Source: Takakia lepidozioides (lineage: Eukaryota > Streptophyta > Takakiopsida > Takakiales > Takakiaceae). Taken from it: a stretch of DNA of 64,000 nt. Of the stretch, positions 32,528 to 43,737 are shown piece by piece (within the stretch, counting starts at the first letter, position 1; the number at the start of each line of letters is the position of its first letter). The DNA lies in the NCBI GenBank assembly GCA_030704615.1, contig CM060732.1:56773053-56837052 (forward strand), in the 5' to 3' direction. Below the pieces are notes generated by a model, which made no database searches, had not been told where the DNA came from, and saw only the letters and a list, made by a program, of their open reading frames with translations. A program made the position numbers and the translations under genes.

Positions 32528-33346
32528 GTGCTCCATCACAAGCTATCAAACTGTTTTTGGCACACCAAAGCCACTACTGATGCACAAATTCGACAAACAC
32601 TCAAATTCAGGTACGCCCAATATATGGGCCACCAGTGTAAACACATCTTTTGGCGGCATCTCTTTCCATCCCCATACTGCCCCCTATGCTCAAATACCCA
32701 CCACGAACGTGACACCTGGCCTCGCCTCCTCAGTCAATGTACCCATCTGATCATTCACGGCCTTCATATCACTCGCCACAATCACACAGTCTGGCACCTC
32801 CATAAATTATTTCTAAGCCGTTCTGAAACCAGGTGGTTCTCACTCATTAACGCCGGTACCTACCAAGGCCGGCCTCCAGACCACACTATACCACCATGGT
32901 TGCTCCCCTGTATATGTACCCGAATACCATGCACTTGCCCCGCTAGACTCTGTCCGGATATTCTATTGGTTTTAGGCCTACCCATTAACACCCCGCCACC
33001 CACCACACCATCCCCACAGTTCATCACCATCCACTTCATTGAATTTACATACTGTCATGATCGATACCCCAATGACTCTATCTTGGAAAAATGGCAGAAA
33101 TATGCCCCGCTCATCCTTGCAATCCGCAGACAAGGTTGGAACACTGGCCCACTAACCGTCATCACTGCCGGAACTAGAGGCGGCATTCACAATGCCAATA
33201 TTGATGCTATACATAACAACTTCAAAATCCCTATCCTCCCTATCCATAAATGTTTCAAAGCAATCCATCTCATGACGCTTCGTTCCCTCACTGCTATCAT
33301 CACCAACAAACGCCAACTGGAATCCAGCTCTAATATGGTACCCTAG
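32528..33346 (+). pseudogene. LINE B zinc knuckle and PD-(D/E)xK-like endonuclease
   Basis: A 272-codon frame, the best-preserved C-terminus in the window. It has CPLCSNTHHERDTWPRLLSQC-type zinc binding (first Cys pair at about residue 56), then CPDILLVLGLP, ITIHFIEFTYCHDRYPND, EKWQKYAPLILAIRRQGWN and LTVITAGTRGGIHNAN. A zinc knuckle followed by P-D, an acidic strand and a K..KY helix is the layout of R2/Dualen restriction-like endonucleases. The domain ends in a Ser/Asn tail and TAG at 33344-33346. Confidence 0.65.
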
Positions 33347-33399
33347 ATACCCAGGGGTACCACTGCCACATCTATTCCTACGGTCACCTGGTGTCCTCC

Positions 33400-33517
33400 A
33401 AGACACATGTATTTCTTATAGGGCCCACCCCCGAAAGGGGGCAGTAGCCGCAAGGTGACGTGACTCTTAGTTACGCCGGCTTCGGCCGGAGTCTTCTCTC
33501 TCTCTCTCTCTCTCTTT
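33400..33517 (+). repeat. LINE B 3' tail with two tetraloop hairpins and (TC)n
   Basis: It contains CCCCCGAAAGGGGG (5-bp stem, GAAA loop), GGCAGTAGCC, GTGACGTGACTCTTAGTTAC and CCGGCTTCGGCCGG (5-bp stem, UUCG loop), and ends in a CT microsatellite (about 33497-33516). The layout recurs at 18.6 kb, 11.3 kb and in both SINEs. Such tails are recognised by the LINE reverse transcriptase. Confidence 0.8.
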
Positions 33518-33535
33518 GTACGGATAAAAGAAGGA

Positions 33536-35716
33536 GACGAATAGAAAACAACTTTTCGAACAAGGTATGGACATTTTGAATACAGTGTTATGCCTTTCGG
33601 TCTTACAAATGTTCCAGCAATTTTCCAATATATGATGAATGACATCTTTCGAGAATTTTAGATGACTTTGTAGTCATCTATTTGGACGAAATTTTGATAT
33701 TTTCACAGAATGAAGAAGAATATGGCCGCCATGTACACCTTGTCCTTGATAAATTAAGATAAAGATGACTATATGCCAAGTTGGAAAAATGTCTTTTCCA
33801 TCAATCTGAGGTCGAATTTCTGGGCTACATTATTTCCGACAAAGGCGTCTTTATGGATCAGAAGAAAATAAAAACCATCATCGAGTGGATTAAACCAACT
33901 TCGGTCCGAGATGTACAATGTTTTCTGGGATTTGTAAATTTCTATAGAATCTTCATCAATGACTACTCCAAAATTGCTGCACCATTGACACGACTCACAG
34001 GGAAGGACAAATTTGTATGGGACGAGAAGGCTGACCAGACATTTGAAAAGCTGAAGCAGACATTTACAACGGCCCCAATACTGGTACATGCAGACCCATC
34101 TAAACCATTATTTTTTGAAGCAGATGCATCGGACTTTGCACTTGACGTTATACTCTCTCAATATGGTATGGATGGCCGACTTTACCCTGTTGGTTTTCGT
34201 TCTCGCAAATTTTTCGCTGTAGAGATCAATTATGAAATCCATGACAAAGAACTTCTAGTGATCATTGATGCTTTTGAGGAGTGGCATCATTTATTGGAGG
34301 GAGCTAAACATCAGGTCACTGTCTACACCGATCACAAAAACCTCGAATATTTTATGAGTGCTCGTGTTTTGAATTGACGTCAAGCAACATGGGGTATGTC
34401 ACTAGCAAGGTTTGATTTTGTTATTGTCTATCGCCCCAGACATCTTCAAGGGAAATCCGATGTTCTTTCTTGACGATCGTATCTTGCGCCGAAAAAAAGG
34501 GAGGCAGCTTTCGACCAACAGAAATCTATCATCTTGAAACCAGCAAATCTCCGATTGAATATGCTATCCATGTCCACCTATGACGATGCAAAGATCATAA
34601 AGGAGATTCAGGAAGTACTGAAGAGCGACCAATTTGCTACGACATTATGAAGTCAACTAAATCGACCTCGAGACAACCCACATGTTACAAACAACTTCGA
34701 ATTCAAAGATGACTTACTTTATTTCAAGGGACTTCTCTATGTATCTCCAGGACCTATACGACTGCGAATTCTTCAAACATGTCCTGATCTTTCGGCTGCA
34801 GGACATTTCGGCTTCAACAAAACAATGGAATTGATATCCAAGGACTCAATCTCTCTACCGCTAATCATCCACAGACTGATGGTCAAACCGAACGATTTTG
34901 GAGCAGTATCTTCGTTGTACGATAAATTATCACCACGATAATTGGACGAACATTCTGTCATTGGCTGAGTTTGCCTACAACAACACTATATATTCTTCGA
35001 CCAAACAAACTCCATTTTTCTCCAATTATGGTCATTATCTTCGAGCAAACCCTTTCCACATGAAGACTGTTGAAAATCCTGCAGTAGAAAAAAGAATGAT
35101 GAATACTGAGATGATCAATCGTGAAGCTAACCCCGGCGATCGGGGGAATCTGATGGTGCCAAAACCTTGCTACTCATCTGCTACGATTCACAATGAGCTT
35201 ACATTCCACCTCGCAGAAGCTCAAAAACAATACAAGGAGTATGCAGATCAACATCGCGAACTCCAACCCCAGTTCAAGGTCGGAGATCGTGTGTGGCTTC
35301 TTCGACGGGACATACAAACCTCGCGACCATCAAGGAAGTTGGATTATCCACGCCTGGGACCATTCAAAATTATTTGACAAATAAATCCGGTCAGTTTTCG
35401 GCTTGAACTCCCACGAAGTATGCGCATCTATGCAGTCTTTCATGTTTCATTATTGGAGTTGTATCATCCATCGAATATTCTAGGGAGAGTTTCCATATCA
35501 CCTCCACCAATCGAAGTTAATCGGGAAATCGAGTATGAAGTCGACGAAGTCCTAGACTCTCGCATCAATTATAAACGTCTTGAGTATTTCGTATATTAGA
35601 AAGGCTACGACATCAGCGAACGAACGTTGAAACCTTCATCCAACCTTGCTAATGCATCTGACAAAGTCCAAGAGTTTCATCAACGATATCCAGCTAAGCC
35701 CCGAGCTACACGTTAA
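33536..35716 (+). pseudogene. Chromovirus (Ty3/Gypsy) pol: RT, RNase H, integrase, chromodomain
   Basis: It starts inside RT ([19 protein letters not shown] where YLDD is expected) and continues with FLGYIISDKGVFMDQKKIK and FLGFVNFYRIFI. RNase H follows (FFEADASDFALDVILSQYG, VTYTDHKNLEYF-like). In the integrase only the first part of the HHCC domain (GHFGFNKTMELI) remains before a deletion at about 34838; similarity resumes at STANHPQTDGQTER, so the two catalytic Asp are lost. The C-terminus has YEVDEVLDS then FVY, stop, KGYDISER, a chromodomain with Trp changed to TAG. Stops occur throughout. The 3' LTR follows at 35874. Confidence 0.9.
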
Positions 35717-35873
35717 TAAGACGTCACAATGATGATGTTAGCCAAGTTAGTTTCAAGGTGAAGACTCCACATTTAGTGTATCTGATACACACTAAGGAGG
35801 AAGGTTCTCCAACTCTAAGCAAGTCCAAGATTTTGCCGCTCCTCGAGGAACTCGACGCTAGAGGAGGGGGTGA

Positions 35874-36432
35874 TGTCACGGACATAGCCCAGAGGAACTT
35901 ACCAGGAGTAAATACCAGAAGTTACCAAGTTATCAAGTTATCAAAAATTACCGTGATCTATCACAAGTTACCATAAGTTACCAAGTTACCGGGAGGTTAC
36001 CAATTTACCAAGAGTAACTTAGGAAACTGCTCAGAAAACTTCTTTTGGATGAAACTTCTCGATCAAGAAACCTCATTTGGGAAAGCCTTTTAGGGAACCT
36101 CCTAGTAGCCAGTATATATAGGTGGCGAGACTGGACACTCCTTAGTCTCGCCAACACAAGTTCAAGCTACTCTTGTTCCTAGTCCCAGTACTCCAGTCCA
36201 GTTCCCAGTACTCTAGCCTAGTTTCCAGTATCTGGTACTCCAGTCCAGTTTCCAGCATTCCAGTATTCAAGTCGTGTTCCAATATCTTGTACTCTTGTTC
36301 ATTGTTATAAAGATCGTCTTGATTCCTATTTACTCATCATGCATTCGGCCACGCCGACCTTGACTTCTTGTCTAGTCTTGTACATCTAGTTTGATCTCTT
36401 GTTTGTGTTCAATCATGTTCTTGTCATTGACA
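35874..36432 (+). repeat. Chromovirus LTR 1
   Basis: It begins TGTCACGGACATAGCCC right after a purine tract (GAGGAGGGGGTGA, 35861-35873) and ends TTGACA. It includes TATATATAGG at about 36114, a plausible promoter. The same LTR recurs at 37044-37622 and, inverted, at 62144-62789. Confidence 0.85.
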
Positions 36433-36446
36433 AATAAAACTAGGTC

Positions 36447-36891
36447 GGAGATCGGAGATCGTGTATGGCTTCTTCAACGGGACATACAAACCTCGCGACC
36501 ATTAATGAAATTGGATTATCAACGCCTGGGACCATTCAAAATTATTCGACAAATAAATCCGGTCAGTTTTCGGCTTGAACTCCCACGAAGTATGTGCATC
36601 TATGCAGTTTTTCATGTTTCATTATTGGAGTTGTATCATCCATCGAATATTCCAGGGATAGTCTCCGTACCACCTCCACCAATCGAAGTCAATCAGGAAA
36701 TCGAGTATGAAGTCGACGAAGTCATAGACTCTCGCATCAAGTATAAATGTCTTGACTATTTCGTACATTGGAAAGGCTACGACATCAGCGAACGAACGTC
36801 GGAACCTTCATCCAACTTTGCCAATGCATCTGACAAAGTCCAAGAGTTTCATCAACGATATTCAGCTAAGCCCCGAGCTACACGTCAATAA
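36447..36891 (+). pseudogene. Duplicated integrase C-terminus and chromodomain
   Basis: This repeats 35279-35716 with few changes. The frame 36391-36891 is intact here: DRVWLLQRDIQTSRPLMKLD, YAVFHVSLLELYHPS, EYEVDEVIDSRIKYKCLDYF and VHWKGYDISERTSEPSS, so the chromodomain Trp is preserved, unlike in the first copy. Only the last about 140 pol residues are present. Confidence 0.85.
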
Positions 36892-37043
36892 GACGTCATA
36901 CCGATGATGTTAGCCAAGTTAGCTTCAAGGTGAAACTCCACATTCAGTGTATCTGATACACACTAAGGAGGAAGGTTTTCCAACTCGAAGCAAGTCCAAG
37001 ATTTTACCGCTCCTCGAGGAACTCGGCGCTAGAGGAGGGGTGA

Positions 37044-37622
37044 TGTCACGGACATAGCCCAGAAGAACTTACCATGAGTAAATACCAGAAGTTACCAAGT
37101 TATCATGTTACCAAAAGTTACCGTGATCTACCATGATCTACCATGATCTATCATAAATTATCATTGATTACCAAATTATCGGAAGTTTACCAAATTACCG
37201 AGAGTAACTTAGGAAACTGCTCAGGAAGCTTCTTTTGGAGGAAACTTCTACATCAAGAAACCTCATTTGGGGAAGCCTCTTAGGGAACCTCCTAGTAGCC
37301 AGTATATATAGGAGGCGAGACTGGATACTCTTCAGTCTCGCCAACACAAGTTCAAGCTACTTTTGTTTCCAGTCCCAGTACTCTAGTCCAGCTTCCTGTA
37401 CTCTAGAACAGTTTCCAGTATCTAGTACTCCAGTCCAATTTCCAACATTTTAGTATCCAAGTCAAGTTCCAGTACCTTGTACTCTTGTCCATTGTTATAA
37501 AAGATCATCTTGATTCATGTATACCCATCATGCATTTGGCCACGCCGACCTTGACTTCTTGTCTAGTCTTGTACCTCTAGTCTGATCTCTTGTTTGTGTT
37601 CAGTCATGCTCTCATCCTTGAC
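37044..37622 (+). repeat. Chromovirus LTR 2
   Basis: A second copy of the LTR, TGTCACGGAC to TTGACA, again preceded by a purine tract. Together with the preceding pol fragment it forms a second copy of an about 1.17-kb unit. Confidence 0.85.
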
Positions 37623-38046
37623 AATTGTAACTACTGCCGGCTGCTCGTAATGTAGAGCAATCCCACAACACAACGGCTCCCTGCACATTAAACGACAACT
37701 TGCACACAATACACAGACAATGAACCAAGCGCGTGAAGCCAGGAGAGCAAAAACAAACCGCGGGAAAACCAAGTGCATAGAAAAACTCTTGGCCACCACT
37801 GACCCCTTCTTGCTCAAACCTGATTTTCTTACCCTAATTTCGGAGTCAGGCTAATCCCTCCCGGATTTGGGCCCTACGCTTGGAGGGTATCTCATGGGTA
37901 GTTTTCTTTTGCAAAAATCGAGTAAGGTCTGCGATCAGCAGAGCTGCCGACATAAAGGTGATAACCTAAAATGGGCCCATCGGGCATTTAAGGGCTATAG
38001 AACCTTCATGTTCTTTCCAATCATTTAATGTAGAAATTGCCCCAAA

Positions 38047-38213
38047 TGTAGACAATCAGCATGTAGCCTAGTGGTAATGGGCACATATGTGGTTGTGGGT
38101 TCAAACCACGGTCTGGTGTGTCATAAAGGTGTCCACCTTTCAGCTGGAAGGCAGTAGCCCTTGTGGTGAAGTGACACCATAAGTTACGCTCCCTTCGAGA
38201 GGCATTAGACTTT
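38047..38213 (+). repeat. tRNA-derived SINE, copy 2, with 16-bp target duplication
   Basis: The body is 167 bp, with A box TAGCCTAGTGGTAATGGGC and B box GGGTTCAAACC. The 3' half contains GGCAGTAGCCC, GTGGTGAAGTGACACCATAA and GTTACGCTCCCTTCGAGAGG. It is flanked by perfect 16-bp direct repeats TAGAAATTGCCCCAAA (38031-38046 and 38214-38229), proving retroposition. The 3' half resembles the LINE tails in this window. Confidence 0.92.
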
Positions 38214-38229
38214 TAGAAATTGCCCCAAA

Positions 38230-39190
38230 AACAATACCTTCATTCTCTCTTTCTCTGTTCTTTTGACTTCTTTTTTTCCAGCCCTCTTTAAAATGAGACC
38301 CGTGGGAGACTCAATTGTCCTCACATAAGTCTTCCATTATGATGATCAAAAATTTCAATGAGAGCAAATAAGATAAGAGGAAATACAAGTCATTGTCTTC
38401 CCTTGCCAGGAGAGAAGATCGGTCTGCCACGGCTGATAGACTTAGGGCCAACTTCCATGTCTCCGCCATCGGCCAAGATTGCACTAGATGACAAAAATGA
38501 TACCCAGCTTCCATGTGTTAAATTTCGCCGCCGCCCCGATATCGGTGACCGACATCGGTGCGCGCAATATCTGGGAATTTGGCGCCAAAGTTCATGGCCG
38601 ATATCGGTAATTGCTTTTGACCTGCTGTATTGGGTGACGAGCGTCTCTTCTACCTGTTGTGAAGGTCACTTTGTGCACATTTGCTTGCCATGCCACACTC
38701 TTTGCTTGGGGGACCCACCGTTTCCCAAGTGACCGGTTCAATTGGTCCGGGTGCCTTGGCCATCGAGGCAGACCTACTCCCGGATTGCTTTCGAACCCTA
38801 TGCACATAAAAGTAACCATCCAGTCGGCCATGCTCCGGTTAACTGTGGATAACTTGGCCGGGACGGCCGGGACATGGAAGTTGGCCCTTATACTCAAGCA
38901 TGCATCAAACTTCATCCAGGGATTTCATTCATTTATAGATATGGATGAAATATTCCTGTTATACCTGTCTTGATCTAATTCGAAATGTAATCGCAAGTAT
39001 TGGTGCTAAGCATCAAAACCCTTTGCATAGTCCCCCTTACAAAGGCAAGGCCAACAAACCAAATTAAAACAAAAGCAAAAAGAGAAAGCCCAATTTGTAT
39101 TTGTGTTTTTTGAGGGCCTCACAATTCAGGCCCTTACAAGAGTGGAGGAATATTTAATCCCCTTCAGTATCAGCCATTCAAGAATACACT
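38230..39190. other. Intergenic, with CCGATATCGG palindromes
   Basis: No gene seen. At 38533-38609 the palindrome CCGATATCGG (and one-base variants) occurs three times, a pattern typical of small palindromic repeats in plant genomes rather than a regulatory site. Confidence 0.4.
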
Positions 39191-39194
39191 ATGA

Positions 39195-39300
39195 AACCAG
39201 ACAATACCAACGCCCGACAAGGTAGCAGGGATTTGAGCCCATAATCACCTGGATGGCATACAGCCCGCATCCAATAGCCTAACGCCTGGTGTTAAATTTT
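39195..39300 (-). repeat. tRNA-derived SINE-like sequence, second family
   Basis: On the minus strand: CACCAGGCGTTAGGCTATTGG (A-box like), then GGGCTCAAATCCCTGCTACC (B-box like) and TTGTCGGGCGTTGG. It matches the plus-strand fragment at 14110-14195. No target duplication could be identified. Confidence 0.5.
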
Positions 39301-39943
39301 CCCTTTAAAGAACGGAAGTAAATAATCGACGCGCAACTACAGATCAACACGTTTCGTGAGAAAGTGCAGCCACGTCGACTACAGTGTGTACACTGCGTCA
39401 GCAGCTCGGCATGGCCTTGCTTGCTGGCTCCCTTGGCTGCAACGATGCTCGATCGTGTCAAGCTGTAGCACACTGTAATCGGGTAGTCCATTGATCTGTG
39501 TACCTTCTTGGGTTTTCCTTCTCTTTTAAGTAATTTGCGTGCGCAACTTCTGGGGGGATCGATTCCCTGGGATTGAGAGGGAAGATTCATTCATTGAATT
39601 ACAGAGTTGAAGGTGTCGATTTGTTTTTTTTTCCTAGTCTCAAGTGAGGGTTCCCAGTAGAAATGTGTGTCTGGATCTAACTTAGTCTCTCTATCAGTGT
39701 GTTAGATTCTGTTTCTCCGTGGAGCTAACAAACTCTTCTGCTTTATTCTTTCTCCCTCGGGGGTGTTTGTACCGTCTACTGAAAGTAGGATTGTTGCAAT
39801 TGAGATCGATCGAGTATATGTGGTCTCTTAGCTATCCCCTCGCAGAGTTTCCGGTTGATGCCTTCACGACAAAGGTAAAGCAGTTCGAGGAATACTAGTG
39901 TTATATCCTTTTGGGATTCACTGTGTATTTCCCATCTCTCGTG

Positions 39944-39950
39944 TATAAAA
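39944..39950 (+). promoter_or_regulatory. TATA box of the VDAC gene
   Basis: TATAAAA lies 74 bp upstream of the start codon at 40024, a plausible distance for a core promoter with a short 5' leader. No other candidate is closer. Confidence 0.5.
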
Positions 39951-40023
39951 CACAGACACCCTCGCACATAGAGGGTCACAGCGAAAGAGATCTAGATACA
40001 TATCTATTAGTTAGACAGTGAAG

Positions 40024-42290
40024 ATGGAGGACGAGACAGGTGCGCAGCGTCCTTCCCCACCTCCCGCTCCAAGGAAGTATGAGCCACCGGTACATTTTGC
40101 AGATGTGGGGAAGCATGCCAAGAATTTGGTCCACATGGGGTTTGTGAAGGGTCACATGCTGATGGTGTCGTGCCTGGGGCCTCGCGGTTCCATTCTGTCA
40201 ACGACCGCCAGCATAATTGGTGGGATTACAGTAGGGATGTTTTCCGCCACCTTCCAGGAAGGGAGGATCAAGAATGAGCTAACTTTCAACACTGCTACTA
40301 GTCAGGTCTCCCTCACTCTCTCTACCCCAGCGGATGGCATAAACTTCTTTACTTGTTCTTTCGAACTCTCTTGTTCTGCAGGAAGTGTCTGTGCCCGCGC
40401 GTTCACCAACACGTGTTGTCTCACTTGCAATCCCCATCAGTCATAAGTAACAATAAACCTGTTGGAGTTGACACACAATCCAGTAAAATGTCAATCCGAG
40501 GCCTCACATATGACACCATTCACACCACCTCCAACCACATATAGGTCGGTTTTGAGCGAAGGCAATGGCATTAATCTCCGGCTGACTTTCGTGCCCTGGA
40601 ACGATGGGCTCTCGGAGGAATGCACCATATTTCGTGGTGCATGTATGCCTTTTTTAGTCTTGAGTCTTTAGGTTACAGATGCTCGACAGGCTGCAATATG
40701 TGTTTTTCGAGCTAATCTATATCCACGGAATGTTGGGAGACACTTTGTTCCCCCCACACTTTGTTCCCCCCCAACCGCCTCCTTCTTTCCTGCTCTTGAT
40801 CCTTCTTGCCCGTCTTCTGTCGCTTAAGTTTAAGTGGCTCTCTTCTTTGCAGATACTTTCATCAACGACATGCACTAATTTGGGCGTTCCAGGCTTGACG
40901 GCAGGTCTGGAAACTGTGATTCCCGGTGCAGTGCACCAGGGGAAGACTCAGGTTTGTGTGCCTAGATCTTTTCCTTATTGATTTTCTTTACACCATTACT
41001 TCAGAGATTGTCTGTTTTGGAGTCAGGGAGGAAAATTGCCTACTTCAATGGAAAGTGAAATGCAGACAATCACTTTCAGTGGAGACAGACACAAGTTCTC
41101 CCAGAGATGAGATGGAGTGGCAGGGCAAGGATAAGTATATAGATGCAATCCTGACATTCTTTTGACCTCTAACCTTGGGCTTGAACACGTCATTCATTTG
41201 AGACAGGATATGATCAAGTGCAAAGGATGGGACTGTGAACGCCTAGTCTTTTTCAATTCCACTTTTCTAACTTATACCTTGACATGGGTGTCTATGTACC
41301 CCACAGGTGACCTACCAGCGTGAACTTGCTACCATTGGTGCAAAGATACATGGCTTAAAAACAACTCCTGATCTTGAATTCTCCGTGAATGTGGGCTCTA
41401 AGTATTTATCTGCTGGGGGAAGTGTAATGTACAGCTCATCTTCAAACAGTATCACTAATGCTAAAACTGGTAAGTTGTCAAATCTCTCTTTCTTTCTGCA
41501 CGGAGTCGCTGGCAGCTCTTTGAGATCTCCGCAGACCTAAAACTTCTATCATTTCATTTCATTTCTGCACGAAGTGGTATTGCTGGATAGATGCAGCTGG
41601 GCTTCAGGCCAGGCTTTAAATTTGAATCAATCTGACCCTGCCAATTAGATTGTCGTCATGTGTGCATTAATGATTACACCAGGATGAGTTCATAGTTTGG
41701 TGGGGGAGACCTCATTAAGTACCTCCCTTTCTGTCGCTCGCCCACACACAGCCATGAATGAATGGCGTTTCTATCAAGATAACTTTCTTATGTCATATCA
41801 TGCCGAATATACCACGTACTGAGGCCTGATTGGTCTTTTCACGAAGAAGATCGAGTTGCTTAACATGTGCATGAGTGCTGCTTAGGGATTTTTTATAGTC
41901 TTGACTCTGCTTCATTGACATTGATGCCCAGGTTTTAGCTACGCAACAGAGGATTTTACAACTACTTTTCTACTCGACCCAGTAGTTGACAAATGCTTCG
42001 ATGCCTACTTCACTCGGGTTGTGTCCCCTGAAGCTGAAGTTGGATCCCATGTTACCCACCAGATGGAAAAAGGACTGACCTCGGCCACAGTTTCGGGACA
42101 ATATCTCTGGGATAAACAAACTATCATCAAGGCACGAATGGATGACCGTGGTATGTTGGCCACTTTGCTTCAGTACTCTCCCAACCCACTTGTCACATTT
42201 GGTCTCCTTACCGAGTTTAATGGAAGAGACTTGAGCCAGAAGCCCAACATTGGATTAAGCCTATCAGTGCTGGCTGCTGCACCAATATAA
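40024..42290 (+). CDS. VDAC: Voltage-dependent anion channel (mitochondrial porin), four exons
   Basis: Exons 40024-40305, 40853-40951, 41307-41469 and 41932-42290 join in phase with GT-AG introns of 547, 355 and 462 bp to give 300 residues. Protein landmarks are the N-terminal helix (VHFADVGKHAKNLVHMGF), PGLTAGLETVIPGAVHQGKT, NVGSKYLSAGGSVMYSS, FTRVVSPEAEVGSHVTHQME and the C-terminal strands NPLVTFGLLTEFNG then KPNIGLSLSVL. VDAC forms a 19-strand beta barrel in the outer mitochondrial membrane and passes ATP, ADP and other metabolites. Plant VDACs are about 275-280 residues; the extra 20 are a Pro-rich N-terminal extension before the helix. The start is the first ATG of the frame, 74 bp after the TATA box. 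All exons are clean, so the gene is probably functional. Confidence 0.92.
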
Positions 42291-43479
42291 GATGGGCTGC
42301 ATGTCTTCCTTCCAGTATGCGGGTCTAAAGTGCCAGGTGGGTGGCTGCCTTAAGAAGAGGTGTAAGAGTTTGATGATAGAGATCATCTTCAAATTGATGA
42401 AACAATGTGGAGAACGAATCATGGGAGGATATCATCTCTTCCTCAAGGGAATAACTAGAGTTCACAATGAATGAAACCGGTTAGTTTTTTGGCACATACT
42501 ACAACTTGACACTCTTGTGAAGACTTGGGCCTCAGTGTGTATATAAATTTTGGTAGGTTCAATCTGAGTCGTGGAATTGGATGTACTGGAACTGATCACA
42601 ATGGTGCTTTCCATGGCAAAGTGTCTTCCGAACCTTCACATGTTTTCAATGACAGCTGCTTTGTCACTCATTTACTTCTCATCTCTATAAGAGAATGTCG
42701 CATCCATGTGTCTGCAGAGTGTCCTGCTTATGTTCGCAAATTACGAATTAGAGATAAGTATGCTTTGGATTTTCTTGTCTCAATTCTAACCTCGGTACTG
42801 TTGCTACACTGTTGATGTTCTCTCAATGCTTTACAACCTGTGGCTCTTCTAATTAATCATCTCTCCTATTACACTCATAAGTGCATTAGAGGAAACTTCA
42901 ATTCCCCAAATGAATGACAGAATCATGAATGGTGACAGAATCAACTTCAGCAAAATAGACAAATGAAATGGTACTTAATAAGGGCCAGGGAAAGCTCAAA
43001 GAGCCTATGGGACGAGGCGTGAACCAAGAAAGAGAGAGGCCCCCAACAAGCTGGCTGGAGACAACTATTGATCAAGGATTCTGCAATCTCCAAGAGTGCA
43101 CGCCTCTTTCAGATATGCTGCTAAGCATTTCTGATCCTCAGAAAACCTCTGTGAGAGATTGGCTATTTCTGAATAGACAAATAGTGTCTCCCGAGTCCCA
43201 CGTATCTCGTGGTAGCGAAAGCAGAAATGTTCTTCACTTTCGAATTCCCTACTGTTATCTTGGGAGCGGTCCTCACGCTGTCGGTTGTCCCACCTATCTG
43301 CAGACTGCGGATTAGAAGAGAGGGAGATACAGCTAGTTGGGCTGCAAGATGGTTCCCAGATTCGCCTCACGTGAATTTCTATAAGCTCCAGCCTGATGCA
43401 TCTATTGCGGTCATAGTTGGAAGAGTGAAAATGTGGTCAAGAGCGGGTGGTTTGTGGCGGAAGCTTGCCTGTCAGCGGC
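42291..43479. other. 3' flank of VDAC and intergenic sequence
   Basis: No gene recognised. The first few hundred bases are likely 3' untranslated region. Short frames at 42.5-43.3 kb on both strands match nothing I know. Confidence 0.4.
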
Positions 43480-43737
43480 TCGAAGCTGAGAGGATACACC
43501 AATCATCCAGTTCCATGGCTACCCCAAACAGTTTAGCTAGCACTGAAGAGACCATAATTGTGCGATAATCGTTCGGATCGAGCTCGTCGGCATTCTTGGA
43601 ATGTGGATAATGCTTTTTGTCCATTCTGCTGGAAAACGACGCTGCACTACATACTTCCTTTGAAGAGGTGCAATAAATGGGTCCAAAGTCGTTGTCGCAT
43701 TCGCTCTGCAATTCCGACAGCTCCACCGCTCTGCCAA
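43480..43737 (-). pseudogene. LINE reverse transcriptase remnant
   Basis: Two minus-strand frames together give a typical start of a non-LTR RT: FIAPLQRKYVVQRRFPAEWT, KSIIH, then KNADELDPNDYRTIMVSSVL and AKLFG. W-T..I..I.K..D..DPNDYR.I..S is the first RT block. It belongs to a clade different from the Dualen-like copies. Only about 85 residues remain, with one frameshift. Confidence 0.75.

Larger units (their letters stand above)
27181..33517 (+). mobile_element. Dualen/RandI-like LINE, copy B (decayed, internally deleted)
   Basis: Order on the plus strand: 2A-like motif (27211-27234), APE endonuclease (about 27.93-28.43 kb), linker and RT (28.6-30.5 kb), chromodomain half (30.62-30.74 kb), Dam-like segment (31.24-31.69 kb), RNase H (31.9-32.4 kb), zinc knuckle and PD-(D/E)xK-like tail (32.5-33.35 kb), and a 3' tail with two hairpins and (TC)n (33.40-33.52 kb). 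It is more complete at the 5' side than copy A but has lost the RT thumb between YGIGS and the chromodomain. Many stops and frameshifts make it inactive. A chromovirus pol fragment abuts its 3' end. Confidence 0.8.

Noticed and set aside
38533-38609. CCGATATCGG palindromes as an operator or CRISPR-like array.
   Set aside because: Only three irregularly spaced copies in a eukaryotic intergenic region; more consistent with a small palindromic repeat.
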